A stretch of 38,358 nt of DNA from CAUPWF01 sp036656615 (GCA_036656615.1 JAVXHY010000018.1:1-38358), one strand, 5' to 3'; positions 7,617-16,855 are shown, counted from the stretch's first letter. The notes: generated from the letters alone by a model not told the origin. Numbers and translations: made by a program.

Positions 7617-7811
7617 TTATGATGTTGTAAAAACCTCTACTACATGTTTGGTTATTCTTGCATAAATAAGAGGTTTTTCTTCTATTTGTACCGCTTCTAT
7701 TGTAATAGCCTCTTTATATTTTTGCTCTGCTGCTTTAAATAACGCTTTCTTAGATGCATACATGGTTGCGATCACTTGTCCTTTTTCCACCTTGTTCTTC
7801 TGCCATTGCAA
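7617..7811 (-). pseudogene. C-terminal remnant of a pyrimidine-nucleoside (thymidine) phosphorylase
   Basis: About 64 codons remain. The peptide VEKGQVIATMYASKK, followed by a helix and EEKPLIYARI, matches the C-terminal barrel-sandwich end of pyrimidine-nucleoside phosphorylases (typical pattern: V-KGE-IATIHS, then -PLIYE-I at the end). The other ~370 residues, including the active site, are gone; upstream sequence in this frame is stopped. It cannot encode a working enzyme. Confidence 0.6.
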
Positions 7812-8050
7812 TGAATTTTTTCAGTGCAATGCCATTAAAAATGCTGCCATTGGTAATACAAGCAAAGCGCTGTATTCTTGATTTTTCCAATCATTGCGCT
7901 TGTGACAGGACAGTTTACAGGGGTTATTATGGTAAATACTTGGCTTCTCTTAGGACTGGGGATTGTCTTAGCACTGATTGCCGCACTCCTTATGAAGAGT
8001 TCTGTCGGAAAATTCACCTATGAAAAGCTATATGCAGTATCCCCGTCAAA
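7800..8050 (+). pseudogene. Frameshifted fragment of an integral membrane protein (ABC-2 permease-like)
   Basis: On the plus strand one frame reads AAIGNTSKALYS and stops at about 7880. The next frame continues with LIFPIIALVTGQFTGVIMV, a hydrophobic helix, and SSVGKFTYEKLY. Joined by a one-base shift these read like the last two membrane helices of a transporter permease. The frame then runs into the end of fucU on the other strand. There is no ribosome site and no complete gene. The family is a guess from hydrophobic pattern only. Confidence 0.4.
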
Positions 8051-8053
8051 GAT

Positions 8054-8494
8054 TTATGAAATCACCACACCTTTTTGCAACATAATATTTGCATATAATG
8101 CTTTCTCACTGGTTGCTATAATTGCATAAGCAGTCTTTGCTTCTTCATAAAATGCAAATCGTTCCAAATGACCAATGACTTTATCTCCTCGTTCATCATG
8201 TTTTGCAACAATAGTCTTGTATTCCTCCCAGATAGGTGTTTTCACTGTATCTCCCGCCATAACTTCCATCAAATTAACAGGATGCTCCACGTAGGTATCT
8301 AAGGGAAAAAGCTGTAGTATTGCATCTAAGATTTCCGGAACTCCATGTCCATCAGCACGGACTACAATTGCATCCTTTCCCATAGATTCTGCCGGAAAAT
8401 TCCCATCCGATATAACCAATCGGTCACTATGTCCCATTTCACATAATACTTTTAATAATTCTGGTGAAAGAATTTCTGGTATTCCTTTTAACAT
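8054..8494 (-). CDS. fucU: L-fucose mutarotase FucU (RbsD/FucU family)
   Basis: A 146-aa cytosolic sugar mutarotase interconverting alpha and beta anomers of L-fucose, so that the isomerase receives the anomer it uses. The N-terminus MLKGIPEILSPELLKVLCEMGHSD, with its conserved His, and the substrate motif VVRADGHGVPEIL are typical of FucU rather than RbsD. The length equals the family norm. AGGAGG is 8 nt before the ATG. It is the last gene of the transporter operon, after a hairpin that may lower its expression. Confidence 0.93.
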   Translation of the reverse strand: MLKGIPEILSPELLKVLCEMGHSDRLVISDGNFPAESMGKDAIVVRADGHGVPEILDAILQLFPLDTYVEHPVNLMEVMAGDTVKTPIWEEYKTIVAKHDERGDKVIGHLERFAFYEEAKTAYAIIATSEKALYANIMLQKGVVIS

Positions 8495-8523
8495 ATATAT
8501 GTCCTCCTATTTTCATATAAAAA

Positions 8524-8559
8524 GGTGCCTTGTTGACCTTTTCAGACCCCCAAGACACC
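8524..8559 (-). terminator. Hairpin between the binding-protein gene and fucU
   Basis: A 9-bp stem with one G-U pair (arms 8551-8559 and 8524-8532) is followed by TTTTT (8519-8523) on the minus strand. It probably terminates part of the transcription after the abundant binding protein. Confidence 0.65.
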
Positions 8560-8591
8560 CTGCACTATGCTCTACTAGATCAGCATATTTC

Positions 8592-9668
8592 TTATTTGTA
8601 TAGACATGGAGCAATGTTTTCATCTTCCATGTTATCTTTTGTATACCATAGGCATCCTGTGTCAACATCAGATACTGATTCGCCCTTTGCAGCTTTTACT
8701 GCTAAAGTAACTGCCTGATATCCAATTTGAACTGGATCCTGTGTAATAGAACCTGCAAAGATACCATCTTTAATTGCATTTAATTGAATTTCACCTGAGT
8801 CAAAACCAATACCAATTACTTTATCTGCGCCAAGTTTTTGTAAGCTTTCATTTGCTGTAATAATGTTCTTAGCACTGAATTCATTTGATCCATAAACTGC
8901 AACTAAATCATTTTTGTTTAAGATTGTATTTGCTACAGTTACACATGCAGCATCTTCTACAGTTGCAGGAATACCAACTTCAATAACAACCTTAGCTCCA
9001 TCTACTTTTTTGTTGTATTTATCATGACCTTCTACTGTTGCTTTGTCTTCTCCGATTAATTTAACCATTTTATCAACAAAACCACCTGTACGATCACCAA
9101 TAGATTGTGAAGTAGCATCTTGAGAAACAACACCAATTCTTACAGTATCTTTTGGATCTGTTACTTTGTCTTTGATTAATTCATAGAGTTTATCTGCTGC
9201 TAATTCACCAGCTGCATAGTTATCTGTTGCTGCATTTGCTGCAATGAAATCTTCTGCTTCTGGAACACCAGAGTCAAATCCAATAATTGGAATATTAGAA
9301 GATTTTGCTGTATCAAGAGCACCTAATACAGAATCTGTATCAAGAGCTGCAAGACAGATAGCGCTTGGTTTCTTGTTGATTGCATTGTTTAATTGCTCTA
9401 CTTGCTCTGCAACTGCACTTTCATCCTTTGGTCCTACAAAGTTAATCTTTGCTCCGAATTCTGTACCCGCTTTTTCAGCACCTAATTTTACAGCTTTCCA
9501 AAAATCATGTTGAAAACCTTTCGCTACGATTTCCACACTCAAATCACTACTAGCTTTTGTGTCTTTTTTCTCCGTATCTGTTGTTTCAGACTTTTTGCTT
9601 CCACAACCTGCTGCCATAGTTGCTACCATAGCCACACACAATAAAACACTTACTACTTTTTTCTTCAT
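8592..9668 (-). CDS. Sugar ABC transporter substrate-binding lipoprotein (RbsB family)
   Basis: A 358-aa extracellular binding lipoprotein. The signal peptide (residues 1-21) ends in a lipobox-like AAGC, so Cys22 is lipidated. It is followed by a Thr/Lys/Ser-rich linker and a periplasmic-binding type 1 domain (about residues 44-340) with IPIIGFDSGV and VIGIGFDSGE. Family members bind ribose, galactose, allose and similar pentoses or hexoses. Placement with fucU, fucI and a fuculose aldolase points to L-fucose (perhaps also L-rhamnose), which is inference. GGGAGG is 8 nt before the ATG. Confidence 0.9.
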   Translation of the reverse strand: MKKKVVSVLLCVAMVATMAAGCGSKKSETTDTEKKDTKASSDLSVEIVAKGFQHDFWKAVKLGAEKAGTEFGAKINFVGPKDESAVAEQVEQLNNAINKKPSAICLAALDTDSVLGALDTAKSSNIPIIGFDSGVPEAEDFIAANAATDNYAAGELAADKLYELIKDKVTDPKDTVRIGVVSQDATSQSIGDRTGGFVDKMVKLIGEDKATVEGHDKYNKKVDGAKVVIEVGIPATVEDAACVTVANTILNKNDLVAVYGSNEFSAKNIITANESLQKLGADKVIGIGFDSGEIQLNAIKDGIFAGSITQDPVQIGYQAVTLAVKAAKGESVSDVDTGCLWYTKDNMEDENIAPCLYK

Positions 9669-9734
9669 GAGTAATTCCTCCCTTTATTTGGTTTGTTAGT
9701 AAATATCATAAGCCTGTAGTCAGGCATTATAATC

Positions 9735-10706
9735 CTAAGCTGATTTCCTTCTGTTCCATACATCTGCAAATACTGCTCCAATTAATACAAATCCTGTAAT
9801 AAATAATTGATAATGTGGTTGTAAACCGATAAAAGGTAAGCCTGTTTTTAATACTGACATAATAAATACACCGATTAAGGTTCCCGAAATGCTTCCAGTA
9901 CCACCTGATAATGAAGTTCCACCAATTACTACACCTGCGATTGCATCTAACTCGAATCCATTTCCAGTTCCTGGCATTAAGGTTGAATATACTGCTGCGT
10001 AGGAGATACCCGCCAATGCTGCAAAACCACCACTGATTACAAATGCTAAGGTTTCCCATTTTACTACATTTACTCCTGATAATCTAGTTGCTTCTTTATT
10101 ACTTCCAAGAGAAAGAATATATCTTCCCGGACGTGTTTTGTTTAAAAATATTGCCATAATAATAGCTAATGCAAGTAACAGGATAAATCCTGCTGGAATA
10201 CCAGCGTCTGGAAGTCCTTCTGCTTTATATTTGAAAATATTTCTAAACCAAGCTCCTGCTACTTCCCCTTGTGGGAAGGTAACACTTGCTGTTCCTGTCA
10301 CAATAGAACCCAAACCTCTAGTAATCATCATGGTACCTAGGGTAGCAATAAATGCAGGTAATCCCATAACTGAAACCATCAATCCGTTTACTAATCCAAA
10401 TAATAGCCCCAACGCAAGTGTAATAGCGAGCACTGCCACCATAGGTACTCCTGCTTTAAATAGCGTACCACCAATTAATGAGCAGCAAATACATAGAGTT
10501 CCAATGGATAAATCGATTCCGCCTGTTATAATAACAAATGTAACACCAATTGCCATAAATCCTATGTAATAGGAAGAATCCAAAATACTGATAAAGGTGC
10601 TATATTGAAAGAAGTTGTTGCCAAAAATACTAAAAAATACATATAATAATATAAGTGCAAATACTGCAACCAGCTTCTGTGTTCCCATTGATTTTATTTT
10701 TTTCAT
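9735..10706 (-). CDS. Sugar ABC transporter permease (RbsC family)
   Basis: A 323-aa integral membrane permease of the ribose/xylose/galactoside class (BPD_transp_2), with about eight to ten hydrophobic helices. It has the conserved GGIDLSIGT loop and the cytoplasmic NKTRPGRYILSLGSNKEATRLSGVNV, which contacts the ATPase. The start is the ATG at 10706: an ATG 18 bases earlier lies on the ribosome site GAGGGGG. It starts 1 base after the ATPase stop, indicating tight coupling. Confidence 0.92.
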   Translation of the reverse strand: MKKIKSMGTQKLVAVFALILLYVFFSIFGNNFFQYSTFISILDSSYYIGFMAIGVTFVIITGGIDLSIGTLCICCSLIGGTLFKAGVPMVAVLAITLALGLLFGLVNGLMVSVMGLPAFIATLGTMMITRGLGSIVTGTASVTFPQGEVAGAWFRNIFKYKAEGLPDAGIPAGFILLLALAIIMAIFLNKTRPGRYILSLGSNKEATRLSGVNVVKWETLAFVISGGFAALAGISYAAVYSTLMPGTGNGFELDAIAGVVIGGTSLSGGTGSISGTLIGVFIMSVLKTGLPFIGLQPHYQLFITGFVLIGAVFADVWNRRKSA

Positions 10707-10707
10707 C

Positions 10708-12234
10708 TTAGTGATCCCCCTCATTTGTTTCTCTTAAAGTTGCAGCCTGCATGATTCTTTCCTGTGAAGCTTCCTCAATAGACAATTCTCCCGTCTTTCG
10801 GCCTTCACACATAACAATAATTCTGTCGCTCATACGAAGTATTTCTGTCAGCTCTGAAGAAATCATAATAATAGATTTTCCTTCTTTAACCAATTCATTC
10901 ATTAATGTGTAAATTTCACTTTTTGCTCCTACATCTATACCTCTAGTCGGTTCATCAAAAATTAAAATCTCACTATTTCTTGTAAGCCATTTTGCAATAA
11001 CTACTTTTTGTTGGTTTCCACCAGACAGATTACGAACCGCCTGCTCTACAGAAGGTGTCTTTGTTTTTAAAGCTTCTACATATTGAGTGGATACTTCTTT
11101 TTCTTTCTTCTTGTCAATAAAGATACCCTTTGAAAACTTTTCCAAAGATGACATGGTTGTGTTTTCCGCAATTGTCTTTTCCACAATTACACCATAACGT
11201 TTCCTATCTTCGGATAAATATCCAATTCCATGTTTTACTGCATCTGCCGGATTATGAATTTCAACCTTTTCTCCATTGATATAAATGGACCCACTGTCTA
11301 TTTTATCGGCACCAAATAAAGCTCTGGCTGTTTCCGTTCTTCCTGCTCCCATTAATCCTGAAAAGCCTAAGATTTCTCCCTTTTTCAACTCAAAGCTAAC
11401 ATCCTTTACAAGCTTTCCCGCATTCAGATGTTCTACTTTCAGTACAACAGGTGCGTCTTTTTCCACCATACTGGTCTGTTTTGGTTCTTCGTAAACGACA
11501 CGTCCAACCATCATATTGATGATATCATCCTTTGTAGAATCTGCTGTGACCAAGGTTCCTACATATTCCCCATCCCGCATAACTGTTACACGATTGGTAA
11601 TTCGTTTGATTTCATCCATTCTATGGGAAATATAAACAATTCCAATATTTTTATTTCTTAAATCGTCAATAATTTTAAATAATTCATTGATTTCTGTTTC
11701 TGTTAAAGCGGCTGTTGGTTCATCAAAGACAATAATCTTTGCATCCGTGGATATGGCCTTTGCTATTTCGCACATCTGCTGCCTGCCAACCGTAAGTTTG
11801 CCCATTGTTTCTTGTGGATTAATGTCAATGTGCAATAAATCAAATAATTTTTGTGCTTCTTCAACCATTTTTTTATCATTAATGAACTTGCCATTCATAT
11901 TTTCTCGTCCAATAAATATATTCTGTGCCACTGTCAAATGATTCATCATGTTTAATTCTTGATGTACAATAACAATTCCTGCGTCTTGTGCTTCTCTTGG
12001 ATTCTTGAATTCAACTTCTTTGCCCTCATATGTAATTGTTCCGCTATCTTTACTATAAATACCAGTCAGAATCTTCATGAGTGTAGATTTTCCAGCTCCA
12101 TTTTCACCCATTAAAGCGTGAACTTCACCTTTTTCCAATTCAAGTTGTGTAGTTTTCAATGCATGAACACCAACAAAGGATTTGTCAATATCTTTCATTG
12201 TTAATATGATTTCTCCCACTATTCCACCTTCCAT
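10708..12234 (-). CDS. Sugar ABC transporter ATPase, tandem (RbsA family)
   Basis: A 508-aa double ATPase powering sugar import. The first half has Walker A GENGAGKST (near residue 43), signature LTVGRQQM and Walker B IIVFDEPTA. The second half has the usual degenerate P-loop GLMGAGRTE, signature LSGGNQQK and ILIFDEPTRG. The start is uncertain: ATG at 12234 has only a weak ribosome site, while an in-frame GTG at 12219 follows GGAAGGTGG with short spacing and would give the usual MGEIILTMKDIDKSF beginning. First gene of the transporter operon. Confidence 0.92.
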   Translation of the reverse strand: MEGGIVGEIILTMKDIDKSFVGVHALKTTQLELEKGEVHALMGENGAGKSTLMKILTGIYSKDSGTITYEGKEVEFKNPREAQDAGIVIVHQELNMMNHLTVAQNIFIGRENMNGKFINDKKMVEEAQKLFDLLHIDINPQETMGKLTVGRQQMCEIAKAISTDAKIIVFDEPTAALTETEINELFKIIDDLRNKNIGIVYISHRMDEIKRITNRVTVMRDGEYVGTLVTADSTKDDIINMMVGRVVYEEPKQTSMVEKDAPVVLKVEHLNAGKLVKDVSFELKKGEILGFSGLMGAGRTETARALFGADKIDSGSIYINGEKVEIHNPADAVKHGIGYLSEDRKRYGVIVEKTIAENTTMSSLEKFSKGIFIDKKKEKEVSTQYVEALKTKTPSVEQAVRNLSGGNQQKVVIAKWLTRNSEILIFDEPTRGIDVGAKSEIYTLMNELVKEGKSIIMISSELTEILRMSDRIIVMCEGRKTGELSIEEASQERIMQAATLRETNEGDH

Positions 12235-12250
12235 TTCTTGGTCAATGCCT

Positions 12251-12269
12251 TATGACAATACCTGTCATA
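12251..12269. promoter_or_regulatory. 19-bp inverted repeat in the transporter leader
   Basis: TATGACA-ATACC-TGTCATA is a perfect 7-bp inverted repeat around a 5-bp centre, 17 bp before the ATPase start and downstream of the likely promoter. Its position suits a repressor operator; no binding protein can be named. Confidence 0.4.
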
Positions 12270-12303
12270 CGTCTCTGTCTTACTCAATTTTCTCTTCTTT
12301 ATC

Positions 12304-12332
12304 ATTATAGATTTTATTAGTGTTTACCTAAA
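12304..12332 (-). promoter_or_regulatory. Probable promoter of the sugar transporter operon
   Basis: A perfect -10 TATAAT (12304-12309) with a poor -35 TTTAGG (12327-12332) at 17 bp. The weak -35 suggests dependence on an activator, plausibly the adjacent AraC-type response regulator. Confidence 0.45.
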
Positions 12333-12347
12333 TAGAATATTTTATGA

Positions 12348-12392
12348 TAAAAGGTGAATATCTTACTATTGTAGTAAGATATTCACCTTTTA
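12348..12392 (-). terminator. 21-bp perfect hairpin after the sensor operon
   Basis: Arms 12348-12368 and 12372-12392 are exact reverse complements with a 3-nt loop, 11 bases after the binding-protein stop. On the minus strand it ends CCTTTTATC. It separates the sensor operon from the transporter promoter. Confidence 0.8.
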
Positions 12393-12403
12393 TAGGACGA
12401 TAT

Positions 12404-13399
12404 TCATTTCATGCTTTTTTCTGTCGTTTGAAATGGAAATAAGAGTTTCTGATTCTCATCTGTATAAATATTTTCTTTTAAAATTAACTTGGATCCAGAA
12501 TCTATATCAATGGAATTTACCTGTTCTCCATTTACTAGTTTGGCTACAGTTTGAATTCCTAGATACCCCATATCAAAGGACTTTTGTATAACTAGACCAT
12601 CTACAATATCCGATTCTAATAATTCGATTTCTTCTATGGAGTTATCAAAGCCTATGATTTTCACCTTATGTGACAATCCCATATCCTTAATGGCTCTAGC
12701 AGCACCTACGGTAGAATATTCATTCAATCCTGCTAGTACATTAATTTCGGGATGTTCTAATAAAAGTGTCTTTGTCACATCATAAGCCTGACTATAATTG
12801 GAATTTGAATATACCACCTGAGCAATATCTTTTTCTAAGGATCCTAATCCATCTCTTAATCCTTTCTCTCGTTCAATTGCTGTAGAACTTCCCTTAACAT
12901 GACTTATGATTCCTATTTGACAGACCTCTTTACACTCCCTAGTTACCCATTTCCCCATAGTCATTCCTGCCTTGTAATTATCCGTGGCAACAATTGCATC
13001 TGCTGGTTCTCCCTTTACTATGGAATCTATCAGAACTAATTTGATACCATGATCGGTAATCTCTTGGGCCGCTTCCGCACTCTTTGCATAATCCGATGGT
13101 GCTAAAGCAATTGCATCCGGTTTTTGTTTGATGGCTTTTCGTATCAATTCATTTTGTTCTGTATAATTTTCTTCCTGCTCTGGTGCATCCACGGTCAATT
13201 TTATATTGTATTCCTCTGCAGCCATACGTGCACCTGCTACCAAAGAAGACCAAAAATCACTGTCATCTACATTTTTAGATATAAAAATGACTTCCATACG
13301 TTTGTTTGTTTTCACACCTAATACAATGGAGCTAACCACAAATACTCCAGCTATTATAACAAGGAATACTCCAAGCATGGTCTTTTTATTTAGCTTCAT
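12404..13399 (-). CDS. Membrane-anchored sugar-binding sensor protein
   Basis: A 331-aa protein with an uncleaved N-terminal membrane segment (about residues 8-28) and no lipobox cysteine, followed by a type 1 periplasmic-binding domain (VIFISKNVDDSDFW..., IALAPSDYAKSAEAA, VKIIGFDNSIEEIELL). It overlaps the end of the histidine kinase gene by 14 bases. Such proteins, made with a YesM/LytS-type kinase and an AraC-type regulator, act as extracellular sugar sensors (as XylFII does for xylose in clostridia). Here it probably senses fucose or a related sugar. The ATG at 13399 has GGAGG at 9 nt; an ATG 6 bases earlier is too close. Confidence 0.83.
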   Translation of the reverse strand: MKLNKKTMLGVFLVIIAGVFVVSSIVLGVKTNKRMEVIFISKNVDDSDFWSSLVAGARMAAEEYNIKLTVDAPEQEENYTEQNELIRKAIKQKPDAIALAPSDYAKSAEAAQEITDHGIKLVLIDSIVKGEPADAIVATDNYKAGMTMGKWVTRECKEVCQIGIISHVKGSSTAIEREKGLRDGLGSLEKDIAQVVYSNSNYSQAYDVTKTLLLEHPEINVLAGLNEYSTVGAARAIKDMGLSHKVKIIGFDNSIEEIELLESDIVDGLVIQKSFDMGYLGIQTVAKLVNGEQVNSIDIDSGSKLILKENIYTDENQKLLFPFQTTEKSMK

Positions 13400-15212
13400 G
13401 GTCATCCGCCTCCTCTATTTTTGGTATTCGGATCATCACGCTTGTACCATTTTGTATTTTACTTTCATAAAACAGACCATATTCTTTTCCATAATAGAGC
13501 TGCAGACGATTCTGAACATTGTATATTCCAACTCCATTACTTTTACTGGACTTTGGTCTTTTTTCAAAAATATGAGCTAATTCCTCTTGATCCATACCCG
13601 GTCCATTATCTATTACTTGAAGAATAATTTGATTTTCTTCTGCCCATCCTCGAATTTTCAAAATTCCAATTCCATCTGTATATTTGATTCCATGATAAAT
13701 TGCATTTTCTACCAATGGCTGTAAGGTTATTTTTACAATCTTTTCAGATAATATCTCAGGTGCGACCTGGATATCGAATTCAAGTTTATCCTTGTATCGA
13801 ATTCGTTGAATGGTTAAATATGTTTCCGTATATTCTAATTCTTGTGCAATGGTTACCAGTTCATCCTCATTGCCAATACTACGACGCAGTAATTTAGCAA
13901 GTGAAGATGTCATAACTACAACTTCTTGATTATTTTTGCCGCTTTCTGCCATCCAAATAATGGAATCTAATGTGTTATAAAGAAAATGTGGTTGTATTTG
14001 GGCCTGCAATGCTCTCATTTCCGCTTTCCGTTTTTGCTTTTGTTCTTCTATATTTTGTTCCATTAAATTTTTAATTTCACAGCTCATCACATTAAAAGAA
14101 TTACCCAATCGTCCTATTTCATTGTTTTCTTCCATATCAATTTTCACCATATCAAAATGACCTTTTTCCATTTCTTTCATGGATTTATCTAATAATTTAA
14201 TTGGATGAGTAATCGCCCTTGATAATGCCGCAGCAATATAAACTGCTGCAAGAAGTAAACATACAGTCATTACAATATAAATAATCTTCGCTTGATTTGT
14301 CCCTTCCATTAATTCAGACATATAAGATACACCTACTACAATCCATCCCGTTTCTTTAGATTTGGACATGGTAAATACTTTGGCATCTTCTCCTCTTGGT
14401 TCAATAAAACTTGTATTCTCTCCTACTTTTTCTAATACCTTATGGATTTCTTCGGATTTCAATCCGCTATATAGTAACTGCTGTTGGGGATGATAAATGA
14501 TATTTCCTTTTTCATCCATAACATAAATGTATCCTTTCTTCCCCAGGCTGACTTTTTTACATAGGTCATTGATTGTATTATAATTAAGATCTACAAATAA
14601 AACACCTTCTATCCTGTCAGTTTTTCTATTAATCAATCCTCTGCTCAATGTAATCACCCAATCATAATTTCCTGCAACTACATTTTGAACATGAGAAGTA
14701 GATAAAGCAAATTCTTTTCTATCTTCACGGGTCTTTTTTTTGGCTTCCTGGTACCATGACTTTTCCGAGATACTCGCATAAGGATTTAATATAGATGTAC
14801 CTCTGTTAATAATGGTTTTTCCGGAGTTGCCCACCACTGCAACATTGCATATATCCTTTCTGGTACTCATAATAGTTTTAAATTGACTAATTACCCGCCC
14901 GTATTGTGATGCTTGTGCATCTGTGTCTGTTTCTTCCTGAAACAAATAATTTTGTACATCCATATTATACGTAATCATTTGAGAGATATTTTCCATATAT
15001 GCAATATAGGAATCAATATCATTATTTACCTGTTCCGTCAGCTGACTCGTATACGTAGTAGAATTGTCTACAATACTTTCGGTTGTATACTTTAAGGAGA
15101 TCATTAAAAACAATAATACTGCAGATAGAATTAATACGAAAAATGAAAGTAATATTGTGGTTTGTATACTTTTAAACTGAAACAATATATTCCTTCCTCT
15201 TCTTTTTTTCAT
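13386..15212 (-). CDS. Sensor histidine kinase, YesM-like
   Basis: A 608-aa membrane kinase. TM1 is about residues 19-40, the extracellular sensor region about 41-305 (Cache-like), TM2 about 309-330 and HAMP about 330-385. The His kinase box is QPHFLYNTLDS with phospho-acceptor His409, and the ATPase domain has N503 (VENAIYHG), DNGPGM near 536-541 and GVGIYNVQNRL. This is the YesM/LytS class, which works with AraC-type regulators. It overlaps the response regulator stop by 4 bases and the binding-protein start. Signal input probably comes from the membrane-anchored binding protein. Confidence 0.92.
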   Translation of the reverse strand: MKKRRGRNILFQFKSIQTTILLSFFVLILSAVLLFLMISLKYTTESIVDNSTTYTSQLTEQVNNDIDSYIAYMENISQMITYNMDVQNYLFQEETDTDAQASQYGRVISQFKTIMSTRKDICNVAVVGNSGKTIINRGTSILNPYASISEKSWYQEAKKKTREDRKEFALSTSHVQNVVAGNYDWVITLSRGLINRKTDRIEGVLFVDLNYNTINDLCKKVSLGKKGYIYVMDEKGNIIYHPQQQLLYSGLKSEEIHKVLEKVGENTSFIEPRGEDAKVFTMSKSKETGWIVVGVSYMSELMEGTNQAKIIYIVMTVCLLLAAVYIAAALSRAITHPIKLLDKSMKEMEKGHFDMVKIDMEENNEIGRLGNSFNVMSCEIKNLMEQNIEEQKQKRKAEMRALQAQIQPHFLYNTLDSIIWMAESGKNNQEVVVMTSSLAKLLRRSIGNEDELVTIAQELEYTETYLTIQRIRYKDKLEFDIQVAPEILSEKIVKITLQPLVENAIYHGIKYTDGIGILKIRGWAEENQIILQVIDNGPGMDQEELAHIFEKRPKSSKSNGVGIYNVQNRLQLYYGKEYGLFYESKIQNGTSVMIRIPKIEEADDHEAK

Positions 15213-16798
15213 ACCATCCTCTTTCTTTTTGCATAAACAGTAGGGGTTTCTCCCGTGGCTTTTTTAAATATACTGCTAAAATAATGTGGATCACTATACC
15301 CCACCTCATCAGCTATTTCATACGTTTTAAGAGCCGTATTAATAAGCAGAAGTTTTGCCTTTTCCATTCTCTTTTTTGTCAGCGCTTCAATGAATGTCTC
15401 GCCTGTATAATTCTTAAATATCATGCTGAAATAGCTTGTACTAATGGACAAATAATCACATACAGAATTGAGAGAAATATCTGAGCTTTTATAATTTTCC
15501 TCAATATATTCTTGTGCTCGGATTGCTATTTTCTTACCCTCGCTATCCCTCTCTCCTGAAATAGTCGTAGAAACATGCTTACAGAACTGTTTCATTTCTT
15601 TCGTCATTTCTTCGATTTTCGTATAGCCATATAAACCTGTAAGAAATTGTTGTTCTTCTTCTAACAACTCCTCTGATTCTAATCCCAATTCATCTACTAG
15701 CATAATGATTTTTAATACAATATTTTGTACCGATGCAACAATCATATTTTTAGAAATATAATTGGTTCGAAGCATATCAAAGAAATTCTGAAGAACACAA
15801 TCTAATTGCTGCTGATTATTATGTCGAATCACGATTAACACTTCTTCAATCCACTTACTTGTATCTATCGTTCCTTTATTTTCTTTATTAAAATAATCTA
15901 TTCCGTAAATAATAGCATTATCCGGATATAAGAATTTATATTCCTTACTAAACACTAAATTTTCAAAAGAAAGTGGCAGTTCTTCTAGATATTCTACATT
16001 CCTCCCTACCGTTACCATGGTATTTATATGGAGAAAAGAACTGATAATAGACTGTACTTTGCTTAACAGTTCATAGACATCTTCATGAATTTGATATTCA
16101 CTGTCCCCTGCAAAAATAATCGTTGTGATTTCATCCATTGTTTGGAATACCACACACCGTTTGTAATCTTCCATAATTTCGGCTGTTACATTATATAATG
16201 CAAAAAGAATAAGTTCATCTTTTTGCATATTGGTACTTTCTACTTGTATTACCGTAAACAGAGTTCCCTGAATATCAAGACCAAAATATACCAGCTTATC
16301 CATAACATTTTCTCGATGATCCTTGGAATGAATTAAATGATTTAGAAATCTCTCTTTTAGAATCGGTTTGCTTTTTTTATAATTTTCAGTAATGCTGTGA
16401 AGTCGTTTTTGTGTGCTATATTCTTGATCTAACTTTTCTTTAATCTTATTCAAGATTTCTGTTAATTCAAAAGCCGTTACAGGTTTTAAAATATACTCTA
16501 AGACTTCATATTTAATTGCACTTTTTGCATACTCAAATTCATCATATCCACTAAGAATAACCACCTTCGTCTCTGGGTGGTTTTCATGTATATATTCTGC
16601 AAGTTGAATTCCATCCACAAATGGCATACAAATATCTGTAATGACCAGATCTGGTGGGTCTATTTTGATTTTTTCAATGGCTTCTTTTCCGTGTTCACAG
16701 GTATATGCTAATTCAAATCCAGTTTCTTCCCATTTCACACTTTCTTTCATTGCCTCTCTTATGATTACTTCATCATCAACTAATATGGCTTTGTACAA
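15209..16798 (-). CDS. Response regulator, REC plus AraC-type DNA-binding domain
   Basis: A 529-aa YesN-type regulator. The receiver domain (about 1-120) has acidic D8/D9, phospho-acceptor D55 in LVITDICMP and K105 in YILKPV. A long middle region of unknown fold (about 130-420) follows, and a C-terminal AraC double helix-turn-helix (about 430-529, with GYSDPHYFSSIFKKATGETP) binds DNA. The start is TTG at 16798, because AGAGGTGATT sits 8 nt upstream and gives the family-typical MYKAILVDDE; a GTG at 16852 has no ribosome site. Likely target: the transporter operon. Confidence 0.9.
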   Translation of the reverse strand: MYKAILVDDEVIIREAMKESVKWEETGFELAYTCEHGKEAIEKIKIDPPDLVITDICMPFVDGIQLAEYIHENHPETKVVILSGYDEFEYAKSAIKYEVLEYILKPVTAFELTEILNKIKEKLDQEYSTQKRLHSITENYKKSKPILKERFLNHLIHSKDHRENVMDKLVYFGLDIQGTLFTVIQVESTNMQKDELILFALYNVTAEIMEDYKRCVVFQTMDEITTIIFAGDSEYQIHEDVYELLSKVQSIISSFLHINTMVTVGRNVEYLEELPLSFENLVFSKEYKFLYPDNAIIYGIDYFNKENKGTIDTSKWIEEVLIVIRHNNQQQLDCVLQNFFDMLRTNYISKNMIVASVQNIVLKIIMLVDELGLESEELLEEEQQFLTGLYGYTKIEEMTKEMKQFCKHVSTTISGERDSEGKKIAIRAQEYIEENYKSSDISLNSVCDYLSISTSYFSMIFKNYTGETFIEALTKKRMEKAKLLLINTALKTYEIADEVGYSDPHYFSSIFKKATGETPTVYAKRKRMV

Positions 16799-16855
16799 TC
16801 CAATCACCTCTGATTCGAAAAATGCACCCGAACCTCTCGACTGCATTTTCACTAT

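Noticed and set aside
7835..8017. 60-codon open frame on the minus strand in the debris region
   Set aside because: It is antisense to the hydrophobic fragment, without similarity or a ribosome site.
9727..10059. 110-codon open frame rich in Trp, Cys and Arg on the minus strand
   Set aside because: It overlaps the permease gene in another frame; composition is unlike a real protein and there is no ribosome site.
10138..10569. 143-codon open frame on the plus strand
   Set aside because: It lies antisense to the permease gene and mirrors its codon pattern; no ribosome site or promoter.
16799..16852. GTG start adding 18 residues to the response regulator
   Set aside because: No ribosome site there, whereas the TTG at 16798 has AGAGGTGATT and gives the normal receiver-domain beginning.
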